Part shown: positions 14,001 to 25,870 of the stretch, piece after piece | How positions within the stretch are numbered: position 1 is the first letter of the stretch | Layout: every line of letters starts with the position of its first letter | Assembly (NCBI GenBank): GCA_009792885.1 | Contig: WMCF01000024.1 | Span: 10,909,995-10,973,994, forward strand | From: Eremophila alpestris peregrina | Lineage: Eukaryota; Chordata; Aves; Passeriformes; Alaudidae | Length of the DNA stretch: 64,000 nt | Direction: 5' to 3' | Translations under genes and position numbers: made by a program | Notes under the pieces: model-generated | The model's input: the letters and a program-made list of their open reading frames with translations, nothing else | Told to the model about the DNA's origin: nothing | Database searches by the model: none

Positions 14001-15245
14001 GATGATAGTTGGTGTAAGCATAGAATATATTCTACACTTAGAAAAAAGTCTGTAAAAACCTACTCATTTATTAGAATAGATCAGATTTTCTTACATGTTA
14101 GGACTTTAAAAATTCCTTTTTAATATATTGAAAGCAGAAACTCAGAGTTTCCTAAGCCATTAAACATCTAAAAGTGAGATAACCCATGTGCCATTCTTCC
14201 TTTGAATTCTTCTTATTTTCTATCTACTTATCTATAAAATTTCTTTTTAAGTATCAAAACACTCCATTAAATTGATGGATAGGAAACATCACACATGACA
14301 GATGTTTAAAGGAAATGCTGTTTGTGTATCTCAGCAAAAGAAATCTTCTCTGAGAAGCCTTGGTTTGAAGTGATGCTGAAGTTCAGGTGGAATGCTTGTC
14401 ATTGTCACAGGGAGCTCAGGTGGGGCAGCAAGGGAACAAGTGGCACTCAAAGAGCTCTGGTTTGGTGGGAATTCATGCAGAGCAGTAAAAGGTGACAGCG
14501 GGAAGAGGAGAGGAATGCCTGGATTAACCTGACTCTGGATCACTTGTGCATCACTGCTGAGTTAGTCTGGATCTGCACCACAGATGAATTTTCTCTTACC
14601 CTGAAATGAATTCTCCTCTGTGTTTGTTGGGAAGTGTGTACTTTCTTCCAGGGTGTTTTGGAGATATTTGTGACAAATGACTGCTTCCTAAGCACACATC
14701 TTGATCTTGGTCAGTTTATCTGAGCTGGAGCTAGGAAAGTGCTTCCAGCTGAGCACACTGCAGTAAATATTATTAGACCTTGATTAAAAGATAATTGGAG
14801 TAATTTAGATTTTGACTGTGAATTCTGTGTGAGCCATTGTGTTGTAGTGGTAAAGATTAGTAATTATTTTTATTCTATTTTCAAACTAGGCAACATCTCC
14901 ATGCTTTACTGACTGCATGCTCCTGCCTCTCAGGCAGAACCTGCACAAGGCTGAGACCAGAGGAAATGCAGGGAATGGCCCATGTTGGGTGTTCCAGCTG
15001 GAGAGCTCTGCACATGGAATATTGTAGGAGCTCGCTGATTCCATGTGCACATTGGTGCAACTGCTGGCCCTGGAAGGGGAAGCCTGGCGCCGGGAAATTG
15101 TCAAACCTTCTCACAACTGAATGCATTTTCCACTCTAGTGTGTACTCACACAGTGAGGGTAGCACAGGTAAAACCCTTTTCATCCTTTGAAATATTCTTC
15201 CTGTGGCCATCTTCTTCCCTGTGGTGGTGGTTTATGTGTTCACAG
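14001..15245. other. Unique sequence, no supported gene
   Basis: The 14881-15210 minus ORF (109 codons) is overlapped by ORFs in at least three other frames in GC-richer DNA and has no recognised motif. No repeat was seen apart from the CR1 copies that flank the stretch. Confidence 0.45.
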
Positions 15246-15490
15246 CATCATGGAAAGGTCTGTTCTGCAAGGGACCTTGAGGTCACCTCATCCAACCTGC
15301 TGCTGAAAAAAGGGCCATGGATCAGGGGCTGCTTCCCTGCCAAGATGTCCTGAGTATTTCTAGTAAAGAAGTTTCCAGCTCTTGTCTGGAAGGCTTGTGA
15401 CATTTAATTGTTGTCAGAGTGGATTTGGAGTTCACCCTGAAGGAGCTCAGGCCTTTTGTCCTATCCTGCCACCACAAGCCCTGGTGATGG
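15246..15490 (-). mobile_element. CR1 LINE fragment, diverged
   Basis: The text 'caagggaccttgaggtcacc' followed by 'tcatccaacctgctgctgaa' matches the reverse complement of the CR1 3' region, with consensus 'gggacctcaggaggtcatctagtccaacctcctgctcaaa'. The middle then resembles the CR1 body: 'gatcaggggctgcttccctg', 'gtttccagctcttgtctgga' and an 'ttggagttcaccctgaagga' block. Orientation is minus, and the copy is truncated and well diverged. The right edge is approximate. Confidence 0.75.
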
Positions 15491-16262
15491 CAGTGCCGGG
15501 GTTCTCTACAAGCATCACTTAGGAGTTCAGGTAATTCTGTCCCAGTGTTAGGCTAAGCCCAATCTGATTGCCAGGTGTCAAAACACGTCAGGAGAGAGCT
15601 GCATGTTCTATGACTGGTTAAATGTGCCCTCTGTGCTGTCACATCATTTTTAATAGTCATATGCAACTGCTGTATCATAAAAGCAGCCCATCCAAAGCTC
15701 TGCTCAAAGCAAAGGAGAGATCAGCACAAAAGCACCTTATTTGAAAAGGAAGAAAGCTATTGGAAGGTGACAGCTGGAATTCCAGTGCTTAATCTGTGTA
15801 ATTAAAACTTCTCTAAGGAGCAGGAAAAGCAGGTTGGACTTGAGGTAGTTTTAGGAGTTAATTAGCAAGGTCTTTTTGAATATTAAGAATGCCTTTGAAG
15901 GATAAAGTTTTAAAAAACTAGTTCAGGGCTTTCAAACAGCATAAATTAAGGCAGAAACTTTCTTTTTTCACATCCTGAAGATGCAGACAGAGTCATCCTC
16001 CCTAACCGTGCCATTTCCTTCCATCAGAAATATAATCATAGATCCTCCTCAATGTCTGATCTTCATAAGGATTTATTAGCTTGCTAACAGTGCAGTGGTA
16101 ATTTAACTGGAAATAATATTTCACAGGAGTTTTTTGCACATTCACCATTGCAAATACTGAAGTCAGTAGCTCTTAAGTCATAAACCGAGTTTCTTCCTGG
16201 GCTGGGTACTGTGATATATCACCAGTATTGAAAACAGCAGCCTGCATATTTCAAGGTACAGC
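15491..16262. other. Unique sequence between two CR1 copies
   Basis: Nothing beyond AT-rich unique sequence was recognised, and no ORF worth listing occurs. The flanking CR1 copies have the same orientation but come from different stretches of divergence, so they look like separate insertions. Confidence 0.5.
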
Positions 16263-16628
16263 CATAGAATTATAGAGTGCTTCGGGTTGTAAGGGAGCTT
16301 AAAAATCATCTAAACCATTCCAACCCCCTTGCCCCACCTTCCATCAGTCCAGTTAGCTCAAAGCATTTTTTAACCTGGCCTTGAACCACCCCCAGGTAGG
16401 GAGCGAGAGGGGCATCTGCATCTCTTAGGGCAACTGCAGCCAGTGTCTCACCACCCTCACAATGAAGAATTTCTTCCTAAAATCCCATCTAACCCTGCCC
16501 TCTGGCAGTTTGAAGACATTCCCTGTGTCCTGTCACTCCATGCTCTTGTCACAAGTCCCCCTCCAGCTCCATTGGAGCCTCTGTAGGCACTGGAAGGGGC
16601 TCTGAGGTCTCCCAGAGCCTTCTCTTCT
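16263..16628 (-). mobile_element. CR1 LINE 3' end, best-preserved copy in the window
   Basis: It begins 'catagaattatagagtgctt' and runs through 'aagggagcttaaaaatcatc', 'taaaccattccaaccccctt' and 'ctggccttgaaccaccccca'. It then continues through 'aatgaagaatttcttcctaa' to 'ctctgaggtctcccagagcc'. Each block is in the order of the reverse-complemented avian CR1 3' region. About 365 bp are retained, giving minus orientation and 5' truncation. The 85-codon minus ORF at 16457-16714 lies largely in this element and is not a host gene. Confidence 0.94.
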
Positions 16629-18734
16629 AAAAGTTGTGCCTTTTTACAAGTGAATGCAACTGAAATTATGGCGTTGCTTGTTCTCACACAGCTCTGGTGG
16701 GTTTTTGTAAGCATTTGCCAAGAAATAAAACTTAAGTATACTGAAAATCTGGGGCCATATATCTTAAAATATATGGAGAGTATGGGCTCTTTCTGTTCAT
16801 ATTTTGTCTGGCTTTATGCTTTGTTTTGTGAATGCACTCACTTTCACAGGGAAAAAGATCTCTGTGTTTCTTTTACATAGCTATGTGGGCAAAATTTAGA
16901 AGATGTACTTTACTCACTTTTTATTAGTTTTGACGTACTCAGCTCTTAGAGAATTTCTCACCTGTGAGCTGTTTTAAACATCTGTTACAACAGCAGAGTG
17001 CATCTTGATATGAAGCTAAATTAATTAATGTGGTTTATTACCTGTGGGTTTAAAAAGCAAATCAATATCAGAATTATCAATTTAAAAATAAACATGTCAG
17101 AACAAGACACAGTCAGTGAATGGCAGTAAAGTTCTTGTGGTAACTTTAGACATGGTTTAAAGAGGAGTGTACTGTTCTTTAGGTGTGAACTCCAGAGGAA
17201 CTGTGGGATTTTATAGGATTCAGTCATTCACAAGTCATTATTTAAGTATATTTTAGTAGAACATTCTAATCTATTGAGCATTTAGCTTCCCAAACATCCA
17301 GATTCAAAAAAAAAAAAATTTCAAGAGGCTTCAAAATCACTTGATGAAGAGTCAAAAAAACCATCTCTGAAGAGGAAGGTATAAATGAGTATTTAAAGTA
17401 TTACCTCTGCCCAGTGGTGAATTATTTAGAAGTGTTGCACTGATTGCTTCATGAATCAGTACTTATCTTACTCCTTAAAAATGCATTGTTCTAGAAATAT
17501 GTAAACAGAACTGTCCGAAAGTAAAATGCTGTGCTTCTTCTAAGGTGAGGGAGCTATTAGGCTTCCTAGTTAGAGGAAACAAATGACAAAAAACCAAATA
17601 ATAAGAATAACAACAAAACCCAAGCCTGAAGTTCATTATAAAACAATGTATAAATATCAGAATTTAATGGCAATATTAAACATTGGCCTTACAGCAGTTT
17701 AATTCTCCCAGCTCTGTGTTGAATGGTGCTGCTGGAAAGGCACATTCCAGTTGTGGTCTCAGCTGTGCTCGAACACCAAGGATGAGAATTTGTTAACCCT
17801 GAGAGCAGCAGCTCCCACCCAGCTTGGCCCTACAGCTGTGCAGATTGTTTCTCAATTAAAAGGATGTTTGGCACACAGAGAAAGCCTTCATGGTTTTTAA
17901 CTGAAGTACATTGAAGAAACAGTGTCAAGCATGGAATAATTTATTCATTTGTTCAGAGTGTTGTGAGGTTTATGGTAATACAGAAAGAAACACAACCTCG
18001 TGGTGGAGCATATGTCACGTCTCTTCTCTGTTATACTTCAGCCTCATTATTTAGGATTTTTGGATGCCTTTTCTTTGGCAATGTCTACCTCAGAATCACA
18101 GAGAGTGACTCTGATGCTTGTGGTGTTTGTCAGTGTGCCCTTGCCCCGATTCCAGCAATTTTCAGCAGGAATGATGAAGAAATGCTTTGTGGCATGTTAC
18201 ACACAGGAGTACCTCAGACAGCATTTGAATGGAGCAGACAAATCTCTGAGTAAAATGCTCCATGAGCAGGGCTGATGTACTTAAGAACATATTTTAGACA
18301 ACCTGTCTGTGGTGCAAATTAAAGATGTGAGAGGTAAAACACTTTTAACATAAACGTCAAAACATTTTATCATTCAAAAACCTCCATGTCTTTTTTATCA
18401 GTCACTTCTTGATGCTGTGTGAGGGGGAGTGTTCAGACCTTAAAAGTCACTTTTGCTGTGCAGAAAATGAGACCAAAAGCTCTGTGTATGTATAGATATC
18501 ATACATGTGTGAACCTATGTTGGATTCTGTATAGACAAATACACACACATGTAAAAAATTCTGTGTTGGCACTAATATTTCATGAAGCCATAAAATTTAT
18601 TACTGACTCAAAGCAGACAGCTCAAAACTGGCTCTGCATGCAGAAATAACCCAGAATGTCCAATAATTTCTGTGAGAAAGCTAAGATGTGGTTTTAGTAT
18701 ATACACTTATTTTAGCTGACGTGCAAATTTTCCT
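16629..18734. other. Unique AT-rich sequence, no supported gene
   Basis: It includes an A13 tract at about 17307-17319. Two overlapping plus ORFs at 17963-18253 (96 codons) and 18000-18275 (91 codons) cover the same DNA in different frames. Neither has a recognised domain, and no convincing splice pair bounds them. Confidence 0.45.
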
Positions 18735-18773
18735 TTTAAGATCATCCATACTGCCTGTATGGATGGTCTTAAA
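18735..18773. repeat. Short hairpin: 17-bp arms, 5-nt loop
   Basis: The left arm at 18735-18751 and right arm at 18757-18773 are inverted copies matching at 16 of 17 positions. The loop is 'tgcct'. The single mismatch is an A/G difference (C-A/G-T type), so on one strand an RNA would keep a wobble pair there. No transposon ends, target duplication or terminator context were seen. The stem is short for a microRNA precursor. Confidence 0.9.
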
Positions 18774-21700
18774 CTGGAGGTTTTAGTGTCACCTCACCAT
18801 TTATCTCTGACTCTCATCATGCTTTGAAGAAAAATTTTAAATTACAAAATAATTATATCTTTAAATATTAGTTCAGTTTGTCTTTATTCCTCATTTTCTA
18901 CATGAAAAGGATCTTGCTGCTGTTCTCTTTTTTGCCATAAAATTTGCTAAGCAGACATGTTCAGTTTGTGATATTTTCCATTCAAGTTATTTCCCATACT
19001 TGGTAATCTGACTTTATCCCAGGTTATTTGTGGACTTTAGAAACCAAACCCTAAGAAAATACCTTCTCAAATGTCATTCTTCTGTTGAGTTTATTTCTAA
19101 TTTGGCTACATAGTGGGCAAGGTAATGGTAACACCTTCTAGTGGTAATATTTATCTTTATGTTTTAATTTCTTTTATGAAAGAAGGGTTTTATATCCTGG
19201 GGCAAGTACAAGATGAAGTCCTGTTATGGGTATTAAACGTGTGCTGAGCTTGCCAGCCTTATTTATAGTGCAAAGATGGAAATTGTCTCTTAGTGTCAGA
19301 CTTGTCACTGGTAAACAGTCAGTGCCTGTTGAGAGGGAATATTTATATCAGCAATGGAAATATGATTGTTTGGTCAAATAGGTGTGAATTGTTTTTAATT
19401 TTAAATACGTGCTTGTCAGACCTTTACTGGGGCTCCTGAATCAAACCCCACACTCCAAGCTCTGAAGTCAGTTTTGAACAAAAGGCTTTTGCAGGTGATA
19501 TCAACCCTTTCAATGTTTATTTTTCCTGTGATGATCTTCCAGGTGACAAGTTGCTATAAAATGGGTGAGATTGTGTTGAGGAGTGTTAGCAGGTAAACAG
19601 CTTTTTGTTTGTGGTGAATCCAAGTTGTTTTCCTTCACCTTCTTCCACCTTTAAAAGTGGTAAGAATCATCATTGTCCTATAACTAATCCCTTCAACAGA
19701 TGAATATAAAAATAATGAGATATTCATTTTTACAGCACAGGAAAAGGCAAGTACTCCTGAAGTAAGAAAATGTTTTTATCATCATGAAAACGGTTTTGTT
19801 CTATTTCATACAGCTGTAATTAGTGACCTTTCTTGAAGTTTTTAAGGATGGCATGGCATTCCAAATTCCAATTCATCTTCAGCTCTTTTATTGATAAGGT
19901 AAAGGATATGAGAGTTCACAAAATGCAGCCCGTATTTATCTGTGGAATGGAGTTTCTTCTTCAACAGAAGATGCAAATGTCTAAAATATTTTCACTTTTT
20001 TAATACCTCTGATACTTTGTTGTCAGGTTTTTTTTTTGCTGAATAGTATGCATATTAAAAACTGAGAAACAGTAAATTAATTAAAAATAATCAAATTAGA
20101 CAACTCAAAACTAATGATAATTTCTAGTGCTGATGAATAGAAAACTACTTTTGTTTTGTGTGTTTGTTTCTGGTGATAACATGGCTCAAAGAAACTTTCC
20201 TTGTCATAACCCAGTTTTTCCTAAAGATAAGTTTTTCTAAGGTGCAAATAAGGATTTTTGCAACTCCAGGCACCTTTTCATATCCAGTGTAGCTCTACTA
20301 CTTCTAATTCTGGTACTTTTAATTCTGCTGCCTGAATTCCTGTACGAGTCTCAAGGCTGGCAGGAGAGCACTGTTGGCCATTTGAGTTGTTAGTCTTCAC
20401 AGATAATTTTATTTACTGTTAATTATCTGCTGTTTACAGTCACATATTTGTGTCTGAAAAAGATATTTTTATCCACAGAAGCTGCTTTGTTGAGAATAAT
20501 TAATAACAGTTGCTTACATCCCTGACCGTAAATTCTCAATACCTCCCACAAACATCATTGAAACAGAGATTTTCAAAATAACAAAGGATAATTTTAAGCG
20601 AGTTGCCTCTTCTGATAGCCTTCATTTGTCATTTTACATCTTTCTCCAAAGTTTAGAAATAGCCGAAATAACATTTTAGTGCTTTCCTGTGTTTTGCTCC
20701 AACAGTGGGTACAGCAGTGTTGGATAATGAGTTTTAGAACTGTAGTTCCATGGGACTGTAAATCTGTAAAGAAAAAATGCCTCACATAATATTTTCAGTT
20801 GTAAGGCAGAGTTCATGATAGCAGCCAAAGAGCACTACTTTTGTCTTAGATTTTTTGTGTTTTCAGAGTATCTGAAGCACATTTTTCTTGGCTGTGCAGG
20901 GTGTGATGATGAAGAAGTGTCCAGTTTCCCAGCTGGTTGCATAATTCGTAGTCCAAATATAGAGGAAATTAGAGCAGATTTTTGACTCTGTTGGAGGAAG
21001 TTCAGTTTGGAAGTAATTTTCCATTCGGATAAAGCCATAGTGGTCTTGCGATATGTGTCATTTTATTCTGACATATTTTCTAAAGGGCAATGAGTTGTCT
21101 TTAAGGCAGTGTTGATTTTTCAGACATAATCTCAAAATTAGTTAATTGAAATACATTAGTTGGGTTTTTTCATGCAGCCTCAAATGTAGTCTGATTCTTG
21201 AAAGAACTATTTTAAAGGAAGGCATGATTGTGACCATAATGAAATGAAAACTGTGGTTCTGAAATAAAGTGTCTGAGGCTTTTGGGGATGGAGAGAGGGT
21301 GGAAAGAAGCATTTTGGCTGTGCTGAGAGGCAGTGGTGGGGCTGCTCCATGGCGCTGTCTACTCCTGCTTCCAGCAGAAATGTGCTGCTCTAGTCAAGGT
21401 GACTCAGAGAGAAAACCCAGGGGCAGCCTGACTTTGCCATCCCCTCACTGGATTATGCACAAATGAAAATAGACAGGGCCGTGTTATTTATGTTTTATAA
21501 AGCAGAGCACTTAAAGGCGTCCTAATGAACTTCTCCTGAAAGCTCTGCTGGTGCTGCTGTGGTGGCAGTGCCTCTGCAAATGTTTCTGATCCTCTGCTTC
21601 AGTGTTGTGATACCTCTGGTGTTATCCTGGCATCTGCTGCCTTTGCTGTGCATGCACAATTGGTTATTGGCCAATATTTGAGATTAGTGTCTTTGGCCAA

Positions 21701-23897
21701 TATTTGGGATCCAACAATCTGTCAGGAAACAGCCCTGGAGAGTACACACAGACATCTCACTCTTCCCACAGGGACAGACAGCCTTGGGAGGGTGATATTG
21801 GGAGTTTAGAATTATCTGTGCCTTAGAGAATTAAAATTATTAGGAACATCCATATTTTAGGCCAGAATAAGACATCCTACATGACCAAAATAGACAGTTT
21901 AACTCCAGGTGCAGTGGCAGCAATTTAAAATCAGCCATGTGCCTCAGCATGGGAAATTTCAGATGTGGCTCATGCATGACAGTTCCTTTTTCACTCAGTT
22001 ATACTCAAACCACTTAAATTATTCTAAAGATGTCCAGACAAAAATGTTCAGAAAGCTGTAATTGCATCAACCGTGTACCCACTGCTGACCTTCCAATCTG
22101 CTGGAGCTACACAGGGAAAAGATACCGACTTTAGGGACTGCTGCAAAAATTCTGAGGTCAAATCAAGACTTTTGTTTTCCGGGAACATGGGCAAGGAGTT
22201 CATTTAGCTAAAGTGCCCTTTATGAAAAAGGAATAAGGTCACAGATTCTGCTGCTGCTCCATAGCTGCAGGTGGATTGCAGGCAGTCACTGCAAAAGAAC
22301 TTTATTCTCTTTCTGAATGAGGTATTTTGGTTAAACACATGTCGTCTATTTTCCTTTTGAAGAAAAGTGCAGAATTCATGTGGGATGGAGATGGCTTTGC
22401 TGTGTCCTGTAGGTGTTGAGGTTGGGAAATCCATTCTGGGCTTCAGAAGAGCCGGGGACTAATGGCACAGTCATGAATAAAACCATTTTGTCCTTATGGT
22501 GAATTAAGAATAAAGAATTGCCTGTCAGAAATTTTGTAGACTTGTCTACGTTGTTCAGTTCTCTAAATTCCAAGGAGATGATTGCAGGTGCAATACCTCA
22601 GCATCAGGATTGGGTTACACATTGGTATGCATTTAATGTTTTCAATATAATCCAAATAGTCGTATTAATTTGCATTTTATTATTTTATTTTCTCTGATAT
22701 CATGCTTCAGAAAAAATTTTACCTTATTGGATCATCATCATCTTTTGAAACTCTTCTGCTGTAATTAACCACGCAAAGTAATGAATTCTAAATTACATTT
22801 TCAATTACTTGTGACTAAAATGATCTTGAATTTTTTTTTAAAAAAATGGGTTTTTCCTCTGGAAAGCTTCATTGCTTTCTCAGTGCTGTTGTGGTAGAGC
22901 TCGAGATCAGGGTAACTTGATTTTTAAATGTCAAATATCATTTACTGTTAGAAACAAAAAGGGTATGCCTGTATTCTGAAAGAGAAAAAAGTCACTTCAG
23001 CATCATTTAATAGTGATGTGAATTTAAAAACAGCTTTTTACCAACTGGATAAAATCTGGCAGAACAAAGGAAGTTTTTATGTACAGAGAAAGTTTTTATG
23101 TTCTTTTGCATATATGGATCTAGAATGTGTCTGTGCACACAGTGCTGGAAATAAAGGAATAAATGTTTGGTCACAGATCTTCTGGAAAGAAAAGATTCCA
23201 TAATTTAGTACTTTCCATAAAATGTTAATGACTTTCAAAGTGTGAGATTGGTCTGTTGGTCATAGACTTCTCAGGCTGATGTTGTGTGTGAGTGAATGGA
23301 TTTAAATGTCGTGAGGTTCCAATAAAACCGCACAACAGAGGGAAAGAGAAGGAGGGGAGCAGAGGGGAAGGGATTTAAACTTACTGGAGGAATTGTAGGG
23401 AACTTGTTTGGGGACTATTTTTAGGTATTACTTGGTATGAGAGTTATTCAAAGTCTTCATTAACAGTCTTCAAAACAAAGAATTTTATCTGCTCTACTGA
23501 GATGGGAAAAAGCTTCTTGTGAAAAGAAGTTCCATTTTTTTTCCTCATCATCTACAGAAATGATGTGTTCTGTAAACATTGAGCTCACCCTTTGCTCTTG
23601 GAGTAGGTGTAGTTCCAAGAAAGTTAAAATAGGACAGTGATAATTTTAATTAAATATTCAAGATGCTAGGATTTTTTTGGACTGGTCTAATATAAAAGCT
23701 ATTGGGAACGTTAATCTAAAGGGAAATTTGGGGGGTGTGGTTCATTTAAGACTATACCAGCATCATTGCTGGCATCCTTTAATCACTCTCACTTCTATTT
23801 ACTGCGTGGGAGACAGCAATGACATCAATTCCACAAATGCCAGCATCTGTAATTCTTCCTGTTACAACGCTGGCATTTCAAACTGCAGACAGCAGCT
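18774..23897. other. Long unique AT-rich stretch
   Basis: Only short ORFs of up to 85 codons occur, with no CpG-rich block, CR1 tail or LTR. A slightly GC-richer patch with clustered short ORFs lies at about 21270-21470. A purine-rich patch 'gagaaggaggggagcagagg' lies near 23346. Nothing here supports a gene. Confidence 0.5.
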
Positions 23898-23932
23898 CTG
23901 GGGTGGCGGGGGTGGGAGCCTGAGGGGCCTCT
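23898..23932 (+). other. G-rich tract, possible G-quadruplex
   Basis: The bases around 'ggggtggcgggggtgggagc' contain four G runs of three or more in under 40 bases on the plus strand, the usual rule for a G-quadruplex. It directly precedes the 31-bp minisatellite and could be linked to its instability. This is a sequence prediction only. Confidence 0.6.
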
Positions 23933-23939
23933 GAGGGGT

Positions 23940-24156
23940 CTGTGTCCCGTCAAAAGCAGCAACAAGGTGGCTCTGTCCCCTCACAGATGACAGTGAGGAG
24001 GCTGTGTCCCCTCAGAGGTGACCATGAGGGATCTGTGTCCCCTCAGGAGGGATAGTGGGGGGGCTATGTCCCCTCAAAGGTGACAATGAGGTGGCTGTGT
24101 CGCCTCAGAGGTGACAGTGAAGGAGCCGTGTCCTCTCAGAGGTGACAGTGCCACCA
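23940..24156. repeat. 31-bp minisatellite, seven units
   Basis: Seven head-to-tail units of 31 bp (the last one partial) begin with 'ctgtgtcccctcagaggtga' or close variants. Units start at 23940, 23971, 24002, 24033, 24064, 24095 and 24126. The first unit is the most diverged and the inner ones are closest to one another. The period is not a multiple of three, so it does not encode a regular peptide repeat. No coding frame runs through it convincingly. Confidence 0.95.
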
Positions 24157-25547
24157 GTGCTTTGTCTGGAAAAGGTTCTGCCTGTACTGTGGGGTGGGCT
24201 GAGCTCTCCTGAGCAGCTGCCACAGTGCACAACAAACATCAGAACTGATTTCCTGTTTGTTTCTCTTGGCATGGACTGGTAGCAGTTTGAAGTTAAAGCA
24301 CTCTTTTTAATCGTGGGATGGTTCCTCCAAATGCTTTTCCAAACTGACAAAGCAGAATGGGAAGATTGAGATGGGGAGGGGTTTGAAGGCAGAAGAGAGT
24401 TAATTACTCCTGCAAATCCCAAGTTCATCATTTGCCACTGAAGCTATTCAGCACTTTTCAGAGCACCTTTTAAGTTTTATGTTGAAAATAGCAAAGAAAT
24501 GTGTTTTATAGAGAAAATGGCATCTTTGGGGAACCCAGAAGTCATATAAAGTTAGCATGAAGGACAACTCATTCACCTTTAACTCAGTGTGCATTCTGCA
24601 ACCCACTCAATACGAGTGCTGTGTGCAAATTAGGAACTGTTTTGATACAGATCAAAAAATCACATGGATTAAATGCATCATGTGACTGTGTGGAGAATGT
24701 CACAGATGTAGATGGAACCCCTTGGCCAGTGGCAGACATGTCCTGCTCAAAACACAACTGCATTTAGGTGAAATACATGATGACAGGGCAGAAATGCTGA
24801 AGGAGTCAGAATTGCAGTGGGAAGAAGGGAAATGCTGTTCTTAGCTTTCATCTTCACCCATCATTTCTGCAGATGGAAAGAAGATCTCCAAAGCCTTTTG
24901 TCAATTGCTCTACAGGAAAGTTAAGGCAAACAACATAAAATCAAGCTCTGCTTCGTAAAAGTTTCTTGGTATTTCACAGTGCGAGGTCTTAAGATTTTTA
25001 TGGAGGGCAAAAATTTGAGATTGTGGTGTGGTTTTTGTTCAAGCATTTGTAATTTCTTGGCCCCTTAGATGCTGGCAGCTGAGTTGAGGGAAGGTTTCTG
25101 AGATGTTTTGGTCTCCTCCCCTGAGACCAATAACTTGGTATTGCAGGGCAAGTCCATGTTACCACCCCTCTTGCTTTCATTGGATGGGCATTGCTGGAAT
25201 GCTCAGGCTAAAACAAACATATCTGGCATCAGCAAGATTTTTTTTCAGGCGTCAGATTAGCAACAGCCTCTAATCCTGTTTCAGGTTTGTTCAACTAAAG
25301 GATTTTGGGGAAGCATCTGCCAGGATTTTTTATTGCAGTCCAAATTCACGTGAGCTGCCTTTGGAGCTCACTTTGGCTCTCAGGTGTTCTGCTGTAATCT
25401 TCTACTCAGTGCAGGACAGAACTGCTGTTCTGGTTCGTGGTTTTTGTGTTAAAAGGAACTTTGCATCAAGGAGAGGCAATGTTGCCTCCGTTGGAGAGGT
25501 ACAGTTTTAATTGGTTTGAAGTATAAACGTCAGTAGTGAATACAGAG
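24157..25547. other. Unique sequence, no supported gene
   Basis: The 24105-24431 minus ORF (108 codons) runs into the minisatellite and has no recognised motif. The rest is AT-rich unique DNA. Confidence 0.45.
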
Positions 25548-25787
25548 AATGAAAGATGAGCAGTCAGGTTGGACATCAGGGAAAGGTTCGTCCCCCAGAG
25601 GGGGTCAGGCAAAGGAAGAGGCTCCCAGGGGATGGGCACAGCCCCAGATGTGAGGGATCACAGATCACCTGGACCATGCTCATGTCCAGGGTTTAGTGTT
25701 CAGTAATCCTGCAAGAAGCAGGGAGTCTCACTTGGTGATCATTGTTGGTCCCTTCCAATTTGAAACATTGTATGATACTTTATGTAA
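25548..25787 (+). mobile_element. CR1 LINE 3' end
   Basis: Blocks in order are 'caggttggacatcagggaaa', 'ggttcgtcccccagaggggg', 'gaagaggctcccaggggatg', 'gcaagaagcagggagtctca', 'cttggtgatcattgttggtc' and 'ccttccaatttgaaacattg'. These match the plus-strand avian CR1 consensus, which ends in 'ggtcccttccaactc...attctatgatt'. The copy is 5'-truncated and moderately diverged. It lies 61 bp before an A22 tract (25849-25870) that is not part of it, since CR1 does not end in poly(A). Confidence 0.87.
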
Positions 25788-25848
25788 ATAGATTGTCATT
25801 GGCTTGTTCTTGATTTTACAGTGTTCCTGCCAGAGAGAGCTCTGGGGC

Positions 25849-25870
25849 AAAAAAAAAAAAAAAAAAAAAA
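25849..25870. repeat. A22 homopolymer
   Basis: The A run is uninterrupted. No retroposed cDNA or flanking duplication was recognised beside it, so I list it only as simple sequence. Confidence 0.9.

Noticed and set aside
16457..16714. 85-codon minus ORF
   Set aside because: Lies largely inside a CR1 3' region.
17963..18275. Two overlapping plus ORFs of 96 and 91 codons
   Set aside because: Different frames of the same DNA, neither with a recognised domain nor bounded by good splice sites.
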